Shown piece after piece: positions 17,260 to 26,729 of a stretch of 33,740 nucleotides of DNA. The DNA is from Corallochytrium limacisporum (lineage: Eukaryota; Opisthokonta). The stretch is taken from positions 54,550-88,289 of the forward strand of contig PDIP01000067.1 in assembly GCA_002811645.1 (NCBI GenBank), read 5' to 3'. Both the position numbers and the translations under genes were made by a program. Under the pieces are notes generated by a model, which saw only the letters and a list, made by a program, of their open reading frames with translations, searched no databases and was not told the origin of the DNA. Each line of letters starts with the position of its first letter. Within the stretch, counting starts at the first letter, position 1.

Positions 17260-17668
17260 CATATACGCACTCACTGTCACTCGCAGTATCTCTCTCTCTC
17301 TGTCTCTCACGGAGGCGCCGCAACCCGCTGAACGGGCCCATAATTAGAACGCACTGGCCTCGGTAGTGGGAAAGCCGGAGAAAAAGAGAGGAGGGCTTCC
17401 ACCCGCTCCGGTGGTGGGGCTCTCCAGACCCCCAAACGGAGAATAGAATCTTTCACCCGCCCGCCCAGTTCCAGACCGACCCACTGAAGCCCTCCCTCGT
17501 CCACGCCGCACGCTTGTGCCAGCGCCCGACCGCATCGCATCCCCCAGGCGGGTGGAAGAAGCGAGGGATGGAGGAGAGGAAGGAAAAAGGGGGGGGTGTG
17601 GAGCTGTCTAAGGGAAGTGTGGAAGTTGTGAAGGTTTTGACACCCGCACACTATAAATTAGGCCCCCA

Positions 17669-18007
17669 ATGAAGCCGGGGGGATTTCGGCCAATGGGAGT
17701 CCATTTTGTCTCTTTCATTTTTATTTCACTTTTTGCCTCCAATCTTGCCGCCATTGTTTACGTCCCTTCCTGTGAACAGTTCGGTATGAGGGACAGGTCG
17801 CCAGCGAGATCGGGCCACAGACCGTTCAGAAACGATAGTGACACCGACCCAAGACGAGGGCGTAGTTACTGGGAATTGAGGCTCACTCGCAGTCTCTTTT
17901 GGATGATGATTGGATGGCAGATGCCTCAGCGTAACTATTCATTCTCCGAATTTCCAACCTTCCGTCCTCGTTCTTTCGCGCATCTTTCCGTGCCTCCGAG
18001 ATTTTGA
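17669..18007 (+). CDS. doubtful small ORF with hydrophobic N-terminus
   Basis: A 112-codon frame from an ATG just downstream of a TATAAA at 17652-17657. A second in-frame ATG at 17693 has a better distance from the TATA box. Residues about 10-32 (VHFVSFIFISLFASNLAAIVYV) look like a signal peptide or anchor. The rest is Arg/Ser/Pro-rich with no known domain. It overlaps the proposed intron of the TMEM245-like gene, and chance is the more likely explanation. Confidence 0.15.
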   Translation: MKPGGFRPMGVHFVSFIFISLFASNLAAIVYVPSCEQFGMRDRSPARSGHRPFRNDSDTDPRRGRSYWELRLTRSLFWMMIGWQMPQRNYSFSEFPTFRPRSFAHLSVPPRF

Positions 18008-18336
18008 CACACCCGCCGTAGTGTAATACACCCGCGCACACAGTCTGTTCACCAAATACACAGCCGCAAAGCAAGGGGGACTCTCCGTGCGCAGTTTTCC
18101 AGGGAAGATGAATGTGGGTCCGGGCTAGTATGTCCGGACAAACCTGGGGTACTTGGATGTGACCACTGTCTATCGGTTACAATGTGAGTGGTACAAGTGA
18201 TGTGCCCCTTGAAGGAGATTCGTAGCGCTATCATACAATCGTTGTACTGTCATATTTTCTGTTTTCAGCAGCAATTTCGACATGGTCTAGTCAGTGTGAG
18301 ACGCAAGTGTTGAGAACAAATAGCACACACAAGAAG

Positions 18337-20040
18337 ATGTCTACTCCTCGTGCCAATATGAAAAACCCAGAGACGATTCTTAATGCTTCTGAGTGGGGCC
18401 GAGAAGAGACCAATGAGGACGACACAATCAGCGGTTCCGCCACTCCGGCAAAACTCTCTGCGAAAATGCAAGCAAAGCTGCGAGACAGCGTCAATCGCTA
18501 CAATGGAGCCCAAGGTTCTAGGTCGGCAGGAGTAGCAAACAACAGTCCAAGCCCACAGTACAAGTCAGTATCCGACCTGGCGTCAGAGTCACACAGCGAG
18601 ACACGGATGTCTCTACAAAACATCTTCGCGGCAACAGTCGAGGACAACCGTCAGCGGGAGGGTATGCTCAAGACCGCAATTGAGCGCGGATACCAACTAG
18701 CTCTCTTGGGTTTGGTCTTTGCTCTGGTGTATGGTAATTTTCTCATGCTCCTAGACTTTGTGAATCCGGTGTTGCTAGCCTTTTTTGTAGCAACAGCACT
18801 CCGGACTCTGAATCTGACCTTGCGGGATGTCTGCTTTTGGGTACGCTCTTGACATTTGAGCGGAATGAGGGGCTACACTCTGCTCGCAATTACTAGTGTG
18901 ATCACAGCAGGGGCACTAACGGTTGAAAAGACAGCAATTCCTCAGTGGTTCCCGCTGTCTGAGGCAATTCTGGCTCTGCTGACTGCGGATCTCGCCCTTG
19001 TTTGTCTCCTTTTCCTCGACGATGCCAACGCGAGCGCCAGCTTTGTAACGCTGGGGCTGATTGTTGCTGTGGCGGGTCCGGTAAGTTTTGTGGCCCTGAC
19101 CTGTAAGGACGAGGCGATCGAACTACAGCACCATGTCCAGCAAATCACCTCCAAGGCGTCCTCTGACGTCGGTGCGCTGATCGGTACTGTGCGGTCCACG
19201 CGCCAGTATGAGCGATTCATGGAGGCAGTGGAACCGCTGGGACTGGTCACGGACGCGGATGTCGTGGAATTCGCTGCCAACAAGGCTGAATTGCAACGCA
19301 TGCTCAACGAGGCGGGTACGGCGGTGTCGGAGCGTGCCTTGACCTTCTTTGGTTCGGCAGTGAGCTTTTTGGGATCATTGGGATCCTTGCTCGGTGATTC
19401 GCTCGTCTTCTTGTCAGTGCTCTACTATCTCCTTGCCTATCAGCAAGCACTGGAGCGGGAACTAGAGCGATTGGTACCTATTCCCATCAAGGATGCACGC
19501 ATGATTGGGCGTACAGTGCATCGGAATGTGCGGGAAATGTTTGCGTCTGTTGGGCTCGTTATCGGATTGCACTTCACGGTGAGCTACGGACTGTTCTCGG
19601 TGACGGGTATGATCGCGCCTATGCTGCTGGCCACTCTATGCGGGGTGCTGGCCCTGATTCCAGTCATCAGTTCGTGGATCATTTGGGTGCCGGCCGTGCT
19701 GCTGCACTATGCTGTCACCGGACGGACTCTGGACGCTGTCATTATTGTCGTCGGTGAGCTGGTGGTTGGGTATGTCGCTTCGTACAGCTTCCTTTTGATG
19801 AAAGAATCACATTACTACGTTGTGGGGATGTCGCTGGTGGCTGGATTCGGACGATACGGCTCAATTGGTGTGTTATTGGGACCTGCTCTATGCACGGGTT
19901 TGATGATTCTACGCAACATTGTGCTAGCATACAGACGCACAGAGTTCACGCCGCGCAGGGGATTTAGTGGACCAATTAATCCTGCCACTGCGTCTCCTCA
20001 TCACCACCACGATAGTCACGGTCATAGTGACAAGAAATAG
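18337..20040 (+). CDS. AI-2E/TMEM245-like membrane protein with in-frame TGA
   Basis: A polytopic membrane protein of the AI-2E transporter superfamily, the family of animal TMEM245; transport substrate unknown. The N-terminal part (18337-18849) is polar, then has a transmembrane pair (LALLGLVFALVYGNFLML, VNPVLLAFFVATALRTL). TGA at 18850-18852 interrupts the frame. The same frame then continues from 18853 to TAG at 20038-20040 with about eight more hydrophobic segments, a soluble region between them (about 19100-19340), and the family signatures LLATLCGVLALIPVIS with a following WVPAVLL and, near the end, GRYGSIGVLLGPALC. The layout (helix pair, extra helices, soluble loop, helix bundle) needs both halves, so one gene is likely. 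The C-terminus is His-rich (HHHHDSHGHSDKK). No intron of suitable length removes the TGA while keeping the conserved helices. An ATG at 18865 could start a separate downstream protein. Human TMEM245 is longer (about 880), so orthology is not claimed. Confidence 0.75.
18850..18852 (+). other. in-frame TGA inside TMEM245-like ORF
   Basis: TGA followed by C (TCT TGA CAT) splits an otherwise continuous frame. UGA-C is the leakiest stop context known, so readthrough is possible; a sequencing error or a null allele is equally possible. TGA ends the RRP9, XMAP215, ARL1 and PLC-like genes, so the code is standard. Confidence 0.85.
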
Positions 20041-20252
20041 ATATTCCTTTGTTTTGTGTAAAATAATAGGAAAATTTGTCATTTTGTGTACCACCGTAAT
20101 GAAAAGTGTTCTGCTGTGAGTTGACAAATGGTATGAAGATGGTGAGAGAACGGAAATGCTTTGGTGGTGGAGGTGCTTCCCTCAAGGAACGCCAGCATCC
20201 TTTACGCGATCAATTTCTCCAAAATCAAATTGTCACTTTAAACTTTCATGAA

Positions 20253-23200
20253 TCACTGGCCTGCTTGACCCTGCTTGATCTTGTTCAGACGGTCGCGGAG
20301 GGCAGCGACTTGATCCTTGACATCGACTTTACCAGGGGTAGCAGTCGGTGCAGCTGGAGGGGGCACACCAGTTTCGGAAGCAGCAGCAGGCAAGGGCTCA
20401 ATGACTCCTGTGTTGTTCTGGCTCTGACTGCGCATAGTCTGCATCTTGGACTGTAGCGCTTTCAGTTTCTCGCGGTAACTCTCTCCTTGCTCTTGTTGTT
20501 GGCCTGGGTGGGGAGAGGCAGCGGTCAAAGAGACCGCACCAGTGCCAGAGTTGGTGGGGCTGATCTGAGGGTTCGCTGCAGTGTACGTCAGATGCCTCGC
20601 AACACTTGGGGTGGAGTTGGCATCGGGTGCGCCCGCACCGGGGGCGACAGAACCGGAAGCCATGGGTGTGCCCGGAGCAGCTTGTCCCGCGGCGGTACCG
20701 GACACAGAGCGCCGTTCTGCTTCGTTTCGCAGACCACGCTGAATGTAGTTCTTGAAGACTTCGCTAGCGTTCACGAGGAAGGGCTCCAGGTCTTCGTTTG
20801 GATACTGCTGCGTGAAATCATACAGTTCAGCGAGACCTTCCTGAGACCGTTCACGGGTACCAATCTTGGTGAAGATCTGGCTGAGCAGTTTGTTGGGGGA
20901 ACGCTGCGATCGAGTGTCGGCGATGCGGCTTTGAGCCGTCTTTGAACGCGGAGTGTGACTGCGGCGCGGACTCTCGGAGCGTTCGCGACCCCCGCTGGCA
21001 GCGGTAGTCGCGGAGTGTCCAACGGCACCTACGCCAATCGCATCAGCGGGCAAGGCAGCGCCAGTGTCAGCCATAACTGACCGCAGGCTAGCATTGAGAT
21101 ACGCAACGATGCGAGAGCCTTCGCGCTTCTCCACAGGGATCAGGCTTAGGTGGTCGAGGCAGCTGGAGCCTAGCACACGGGCAATTTCGTAGATGATTGT
21201 CTTTACGGTGCGAAGGGGACGGTCATCGGCTTGTTCCTTCCACATGGAGGGAGGGTATGTCTCCAGGAATCGATGGAGATCGTAGAAAATCTCTGAAACA
21301 CGCAGCTTGGAAATGGTCGTGGGAAGGGCCTTGGTCTGCTTCCAGATGCACTTTTGTACCAGTTCGGTGTACTTTGACACAGAAGAGGTGGTGCGGCTGT
21401 CCGGCGACTCCAGGTCTTTGCCGCACGCCGTGTAAAGCAGAGAAAGTAGTGCACGGAAGGAATTATTGCGATTGCAGTTGTCCAGGATCCGCATTGTTAG
21501 AGTGTTGATTGCACGGACCATATTGGGGCCATCGTCAGCGCTCTTGAGTTTTTCGTCCAGGAGCAAGTGCAAGAGAGTGTGTAACAGGCTCTCAAGACAG
21601 TCCATACTCAGGGCACGCGCCAGTAGCGAGTTAGTGGCAATCAACATAACCAGATTCAGCAGATGTTTTGCTAACTTGATGACAAGGTTCGACTGCAGGT
21701 TCTCGTTGCCAAGCATGTCCTCAAAGCAAGTCTTAAGCTGCAGAGTCGCGGTAGTCACGATCTTTTCCACGCGGGCGTGCACGGCAACAGTCTCCTGCTG
21801 TAGCACCACCATCTGGCCGGACGGGTTGGGGTCGTGCATGTCAACGCTCTCGAGCAGACTAAGACGGTCTTCAAAATACTTCAGAGCACGCACTGATGTA
21901 CCAATATCAGCATTGCCAATTTGAGCAATGATCACGTCCAAGCGCTGGGCGTCAGCTTCGTCAAAGCCGGTCACATCGCCAGTGGAGCCCAAGGATGAGG
22001 CAGCCGCAGCGGAGGTAGTGCCAACCGCCGCTCCTGCAGTAACCCCACCAACTGCGGCCATACCTTGCGAACTGAGACTTGGCATCTGTAGAGCATCGAG
22101 TTCGAGGTCAAATTCTTTGCGGCTGCTCGCGCGGCGCAGGGCTGCGTCGGCGCGAGAGGACGGGCTGCCGCGCCCGAGGTCGCCCATGGACCTGGCCTTG
22201 ATCGCGGCCACTGCAGCAGGTTCGGCCTGCACTTGGTGCGCCTGGGGATCACTAGCACTACGCTTAATGCGCTCCTCGAGTAGACCCCGGTCCTTCGTAT
22301 TCAAGTCGTTTAGGTGCTTCCAGACGACCTCTCCAAGGACAGTGTAGAGCTGTACACAGCAATTCAGAGCGGCGTTGCGCACACCAATATCACGGTCGCC
22401 GATAAAGGATCCACACAGCTTGGCCGTGCGCCCTGGAGACGGTTGGCAGACATCCAGGCCTTGGCGCTGCATCATAGCCTGCATCTCTTCCAAGCACTCG
22501 GATCGGACGCGGGCGTTTTTGTGGTCAAGGCCGGTAGAAGCTAGAGTGGCAAAGATCTTTGAGGCCGGGTACATGCCACAGAGCAAGCGGAAGTAGCTAC
22601 GAACATCCTTGCGGACATTCTCCTGCTTGTCACCGACCTTGTTGATAAGCGACGGAAGCAACCATTGTGCCTCGCCCTCAGCAAGACGGTAGCCATTGGC
22701 GCTCAAGGCAGGAATATAGGCATTGAGCAGCTCGACAACCTTGAACAGAATCTGATTGTTGTTGTCCAGGAAGCGCAATACAGCGTACTTGAAGATGACA
22801 TCGGCACAGTCCATCATGGCCTGTGCGCCATTGTCACGGTCATCCATGTTCTCCAGGGTGAAATTGACCAAGGCACTAAGACCTGCAATCTGTTGCTTAA
22901 AATTGGTGGCATTGAACAGCTGTTGGTTGACCAAATCATGATTCATGACATCCTTGGATAGGGCCTGGTCGCGGACGTGGTCTTCCAGATCGTCACGCGG
23001 CAGATCATGGATAAGTTTAAGGAAGCGTCGGTCTTTCTCTAAGCGACGATCCTTGCCGTGGTTCTTCATAAGCAGAGGACGAATGTCCTGCTCGGAATTG
23101 TTGCCCTGGTCATCAGCGCTGGTGTCCTTGGTACCAGCAGGAGACTCACGGTTGGAGCCCTTGCGGTTGACGCGGGCGCCTGCAGCAGCGGCCGTGGCTC

Positions 23201-26200
23201 CTCCCTTGGCTCCTCCCGTAGTGCGGTCATTGGTCGGAGAGGACTTGGAGCCGCTGTCGACGGCAGCACTGGCAGGACGGTACTTGTCGAGAGTGGTAAT
23301 CAGAGACTTCTTTGCCGCAGGCTTGAAGTCATCTGCCGCACGGATGACCATTTGGTAGTCGACAGAAGCCAGAACGGCCGGAATTAGGCCTTGGGTCTTT
23401 TTGCGCACTTCCACACTACGGTCCTCCAAACAGCTCAACATGGGCTTTACTAGAGGGCCATAGTCCACAGTCTCGGTCTCACCCTTGGCAGTAAGCCAGT
23501 CAAGGATCATGCTGCGCTGGTGCGGGTTGTCGACAGCTAAAGCTGTGGCAAAGCCACCGTGGCTGATCAGGTGGTTGAGGGGCACGACTTCACTCCATTT
23601 TTCGACGGTGTTGATTGCGGCATTCCGGACCAAGGTCTTGTTGTCACTCAAACAGGACAAGACGTCAGCAAATTCCAGGGTTTTGATGTGCTTCTCAATC
23701 GGCTTGCCCATGGCAGTTGCCAGCATACCGTAAATGTTGAGAGTGGCAATGCACAGATTCTTGTTGGAATCCTGCAGACGGCCTTTCAAAGGAACAGTTA
23801 GGTCCTGTAGGTTCGAGGTGATCCGCTGTGCAGTCTGAATGGCTTTAGTAACCTGTTCTAGGGCTTCGTTGCGCACCTTCCAGTTTGAATCACTGATTTC
23901 CCGGATCACTTGGGTTCCTAACAGTTTTGGAAGGTCCTTCTTCTCGACCAAATCATCCAGGGATGCAGGCGCAGCCGCAACGGGAGCAGCGCCCTTCTTG
24001 GTGCCCTTGCCACCTTTGGCCCCACTGGCGGAAGCCATTGTCACACGCTCGGTGCGGGAGGTCTCCGGCTTTGGCAAGTCCTTCACTCGTTCAAATTCCG
24101 CGTCGATAAGTTGCAGTAAAGCGGGCTTTTCGTCAACCAGAAACTGACGAACCATCGGTCCCAAGAACATGCGCAGTACACCGGCAACATTGATAGCGGC
24201 CAGACGGACTTTCTCGTTGGTAGATTTAAGAGCATTGCGCAACGCCGCCAGCACAGCCTTGGGTTCGACACGGCACCCAAAGTCGGCCAGAGCCTGGCTC
24301 ACAAAAGTCAGACACTGTTCCGGAATCTTTGGATTTTTGGCCGCTTCGCTGCGTTGGAGGACCTGCAGAACGGTGAAGTTGAGGGATACGCGTTCCGCCA
24401 GGTTCTTTAAGCAGGTGGTGGCGCGCTCACGTTGCTTAATGTCCGCGAGCTTGTCAGCCAAGAGTGGGATGATCATCAGCCCGGTACGCATGCTGAAGGT
24501 GTAAGCCCCGTCAGCCATGGCAGAGACGAGTTCAATTTGCTTACCCAGTACCTGGAAGTTGGCCTCTTTCTCCATTCCGCAGGTGTTAACCAGGAACGAA
24601 ACCACGGCCTGGGCCTGTTCGTTCTGCATGGCATTGGCAGCCGGCTCAGCACCGTCAGCCACACGCTCCAGGGTATAATTAGCCTTCACCGCATTCTCTA
24701 GCCATTCCATCGCTGCAAGACGCTCCTTCCAGGCCTTAGATTTAAATTCGCCGTCAATCTTTTCCTGGCTAATCTTCAGACTTTCTTCGATTACCTGGTC
24801 CAGCACGGACTGGGGCAGTGGGCTGTCCACTGCGTCCGCCACACGGCTAGCAGCAGCGGCCACGGACGCTCCACCTAGGGAAGCGGCTTCCTGTGCAGGG
24901 CCGGCAGAGGCCGCTTTGGCCTCTGCCACAGCAGTGCCCGGTCGTTTGGAGCCGCCGGCACTGCCCGGTTTCGCTGCGGCGGGGCGGGGACGGCCTTTGG
25001 CACCCGCAGCACCCTTTTTGGGCGGTTTGCTGCTCATTTCGTTCATAGAGTAGTGGCCTTTGGCCTCCTTATGCCCCGGGGATGGATAGTGAATGTGGCC
25101 AGCGGTGACATTGAGGGAGGCCAGGCTGCTATGTTTGTCCTTGTACTCTGCAATTTTCTTCTTCTTCTTGTCATCCAAATCGCTGATGAGCGGATCCACC
25201 ACAGACTGCCCGCAGCGTTGCATAAGCACGCCGATGCCCTCGTAGCCAACCTCGCGTGTGGCAGGCATCGGGTCGTCAACAGCCTTACGTAAGCAGCTGA
25301 CGAGGTCCTTTGCCAATTCCTTTGGAACGGACTTGGTGACTTTAGAACTGAGGCAGCGAGTCACGTACAGAGTCGATTCGCGCTTCACATCCGGATTCTT
25401 GTGACCCAAGAAGCTGGTTAATGTATCTGCCATTTGCTTGAGATCGGTACCCGTGTACTGGTAAATTGCATCCAGAGCATCCCGGATGGCAGTGACAACA
25501 ACTGTCTTCTTCTCCTTAAACTTAGCCATCAGAGCATCCAGGAAATGAGAAACAAATGGATGAAACTCGCGGCGCAAACCCTTGCTGAGGCGTGCAATTG
25601 TGCGAGCGGCAGCGGCCACAATGAGCACATTAGAGTCTCCCAGAGAGTCCTTTAGAATACCCAGTAACTCATGCATATCTCCACCACCGATTTCGAGTTT
25701 GGGGTAGTCACAGGCGTTGCTGAATTCCTCGAGAGCATCGCGGCGGATGCTCCACTTCTTTTCCTTCATGGCCTCGAAGAATTCCTTTGTCAATAGCGTC
25801 TTAAGACTCTTGGGCTCGGCGAGGTCAGATATATCATCCTCTTCTTCATCCTGTGCCCCGGCTCCTGGAGTTGACTTGCTCGGAGTTCTCATGGTCGCAT
25901 CGGACCCACCCGTCGCAGGGTCGGCTCCCTCCTCCACCGCGGCAGCTGCTGCTGCCTGTGCCTCTGCAGCTGCGCGCTTGGCCTCGGCTGCGGCCTTCTT
26001 ACGTTCAGCAGCCAGAGTAAGGCGCTCGGGCTTCTTCTTTCCGGCCTCGTCCTTCTGACTGGCCATGGCCTTCTCCAACTCCTTGACTTGTACCTCCTTC
26101 AGTTTCTCACTGACGAGTTGTAGCACCTGGTCTCCCATGTAGAGGTGCATAGCCAACAGCAGGCTGTTACCCTCGGCGCGCACCTTGCCATCTTTGTGAT

Positions 26201-26729
26201 CCAGAATAGTAGGCACAGCAGCTACCAATTGTTTCACATCCCCGGTTTGCTTCGGGCCAAACACTTGAACAATCTCCTTGAGGGCAGAAGCAGAGCCAAG
26301 CACCACCTTTGGCTGCTTTGCTTTAAGTCCCTCGTCGCACAGTACCTGCAGAACCTCCTTACCTGCGTCGACGGCGACCAGTTCTTTGCACAGACTATTA
26401 CATTTCGCTTTCACGCTGGGCTTCATTGATCCAAAGCCCTTCGCAACAATGCCACTAGTGATCTCATCGGCATGTCGAGCTGTTGCTTTCGGGTCTGCCT
26501 GAATGAAAGCTTCGACGGCACCAAAGCCGGCCTCCTGTGCCACGGCATTAATGTCGGCGACAAACTTTCCAAGTTTTGGCGAGTATTGATGAAGAGCATC
26601 TGCATCCCTAGCTGTGAAGAGTTTTGTCAATTCATGGTATCCACTCTGACGGGCCTTCCAGTTCTTGTGACATAGCCGGTCGTCGACGGGAAGCTTGTCA
26701 AAATCATCTTCCTGCGGTGCGTCACCCAT
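20253..26729 (-). CDS. CKAP5: XMAP215/CKAP5-family microtubule polymerase, five TOG domains
   Basis: A 2158-residue protein of the XMAP215/ch-TOG/Stu2 family, which binds tubulin through TOG domains and speeds plus-end growth at spindles and centrosomes. The frame is unbroken for 6.5 kb; human CKAP5 is about 2030 residues. The N-terminus (DDFDKLPVDDRLCHKNWKAR) is the typical TOG1 opening. Approximate domains: TOG1 1-225, an Ala/Lys/Glu-rich linker with likely coiled coil 226-300, TOG2 305-545, a Lys/Ala/Gly-rich basic linker 560-640 (microtubule lattice binding), TOG3 650-890, TOG4 925-1165, a basic linker, TOG5 1215-1470, and the conserved C-terminal helical domain about 1590-2010, including KIGTRERSQEGLAELYDF. 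The Ser/Ala/Gly-rich tail has a short coiled coil (YREKLKALQSKMQTMRSQ). The five-TOG layout is the animal/plant type, unlike the two-TOG yeast form. ATG at 26727-26729 has A at -3, and a CAG 3'-splice-like motif lies 1 nt upstream. Stop TGA is at 20253-20255. Confidence 0.97.
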   Translation of the reverse strand: MGDAPQEDDFDKLPVDDRLCHKNWKARQSGYHELTKLFTARDADALHQYSPKLGKFVADINAVAQEAGFGAVEAFIQADPKATARHADEITSGIVAKGFGSMKPSVKAKCNSLCKELVAVDAGKEVLQVLCDEGLKAKQPKVVLGSASALKEIVQVFGPKQTGDVKQLVAAVPTILDHKDGKVRAEGNSLLLAMHLYMGDQVLQLVSEKLKEVQVKELEKAMASQKDEAGKKKPERLTLAAERKKAAAEAKRAAAEAQAAAAAAVEEGADPATGGSDATMRTPSKSTPGAGAQDEEEDDISDLAEPKSLKTLLTKEFFEAMKEKKWSIRRDALEEFSNACDYPKLEIGGGDMHELLGILKDSLGDSNVLIVAAAARTIARLSKGLRREFHPFVSHFLDALMAKFKEKKTVVVTAIRDALDAIYQYTGTDLKQMADTLTSFLGHKNPDVKRESTLYVTRCLSSKVTKSVPKELAKDLVSCLRKAVDDPMPATREVGYEGIGVLMQRCGQSVVDPLISDLDDKKKKKIAEYKDKHSSLASLNVTAGHIHYPSPGHKEAKGHYSMNEMSSKPPKKGAAGAKGRPRPAAAKPGSAGGSKRPGTAVAEAKAASAGPAQEAASLGGASVAAAASRVADAVDSPLPQSVLDQVIEESLKISQEKIDGEFKSKAWKERLAAMEWLENAVKANYTLERVADGAEPAANAMQNEQAQAVVSFLVNTCGMEKEANFQVLGKQIELVSAMADGAYTFSMRTGLMIIPLLADKLADIKQRERATTCLKNLAERVSLNFTVLQVLQRSEAAKNPKIPEQCLTFVSQALADFGCRVEPKAVLAALRNALKSTNEKVRLAAINVAGVLRMFLGPMVRQFLVDEKPALLQLIDAEFERVKDLPKPETSRTERVTMASASGAKGGKGTKKGAAPVAAAPASLDDLVEKKDLPKLLGTQVIREISDSNWKVRNEALEQVTKAIQTAQRITSNLQDLTVPLKGRLQDSNKNLCIATLNIYGMLATAMGKPIEKHIKTLEFADVLSCLSDNKTLVRNAAINTVEKWSEVVPLNHLISHGGFATALAVDNPHQRSMILDWLTAKGETETVDYGPLVKPMLSCLEDRSVEVRKKTQGLIPAVLASVDYQMVIRAADDFKPAAKKSLITTLDKYRPASAAVDSGSKSSPTNDRTTGGAKGGATAAAAGARVNRKGSNRESPAGTKDTSADDQGNNSEQDIRPLLMKNHGKDRRLEKDRRFLKLIHDLPRDDLEDHVRDQALSKDVMNHDLVNQQLFNATNFKQQIAGLSALVNFTLENMDDRDNGAQAMMDCADVIFKYAVLRFLDNNNQILFKVVELLNAYIPALSANGYRLAEGEAQWLLPSLINKVGDKQENVRKDVRSYFRLLCGMYPASKIFATLASTGLDHKNARVRSECLEEMQAMMQRQGLDVCQPSPGRTAKLCGSFIGDRDIGVRNAALNCCVQLYTVLGEVVWKHLNDLNTKDRGLLEERIKRSASDPQAHQVQAEPAAVAAIKARSMGDLGRGSPSSRADAALRRASSRKEFDLELDALQMPSLSSQGMAAVGGVTAGAAVGTTSAAAASSLGSTGDVTGFDEADAQRLDVIIAQIGNADIGTSVRALKYFEDRLSLLESVDMHDPNPSGQMVVLQQETVAVHARVEKIVTTATLQLKTCFEDMLGNENLQSNLVIKLAKHLLNLVMLIATNSLLARALSMDCLESLLHTLLHLLLDEKLKSADDGPNMVRAINTLTMRILDNCNRNNSFRALLSLLYTACGKDLESPDSRTTSSVSKYTELVQKCIWKQTKALPTTISKLRVSEIFYDLHRFLETYPPSMWKEQADDRPLRTVKTIIYEIARVLGSSCLDHLSLIPVEKREGSRIVAYLNASLRSVMADTGAALPADAIGVGAVGHSATTAASGGRERSESPRRSHTPRSKTAQSRIADTRSQRSPNKLLSQIFTKIGTRERSQEGLAELYDFTQQYPNEDLEPFLVNASEVFKNYIQRGLRNEAERRSVSGTAAGQAAPGTPMASGSVAPGAGAPDANSTPSVARHLTYTAANPQISPTNSGTGAVSLTAASPHPGQQQEQGESYREKLKALQSKMQTMRSQSQNNTGVIEPLPAAASETGVPPPAAPTATPGKVDVKDQVAALRDRLNKIKQGQAGQ

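Larger units (their letters stand above)
16688..18336. other. divergent region with possible first exon and repeats
   Basis: About 1.65 kb between the starts of the carrier and TMEM245-like genes. It holds two TATAAA elements (16995-17000 and 17652-17657), a short ATG segment ending at a GTAAGT donor (17057-17081), a (CA)n tract, a CT tract and a good 3' splice site at 18267-18268. If the intron is real, most of this region is the first intron of the TMEM245-like gene. A 112-codon plus frame at 17669-18007 starts 12 bp after the second TATAAA, has a hydrophobic stretch near its start, and is otherwise unrecognised. Confidence 0.5.

Noticed and set aside
18829-18910. An intron removing the in-frame TGA
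   Set aside because: GT sites at 18829 and 18841 paired with every nearby AG give lengths that are not multiples of three. The one in-frame option (18734-18868) would delete a conserved transmembrane segment and lacks a pyrimidine tract.
20041-20252. SECIS element making the TGA at 18850 a selenocysteine codon
   Set aside because: An ATGA near 20098 and a later TGA exist, but the intervening bases do not form the required stem. No selenoprotein of this family is known to me.
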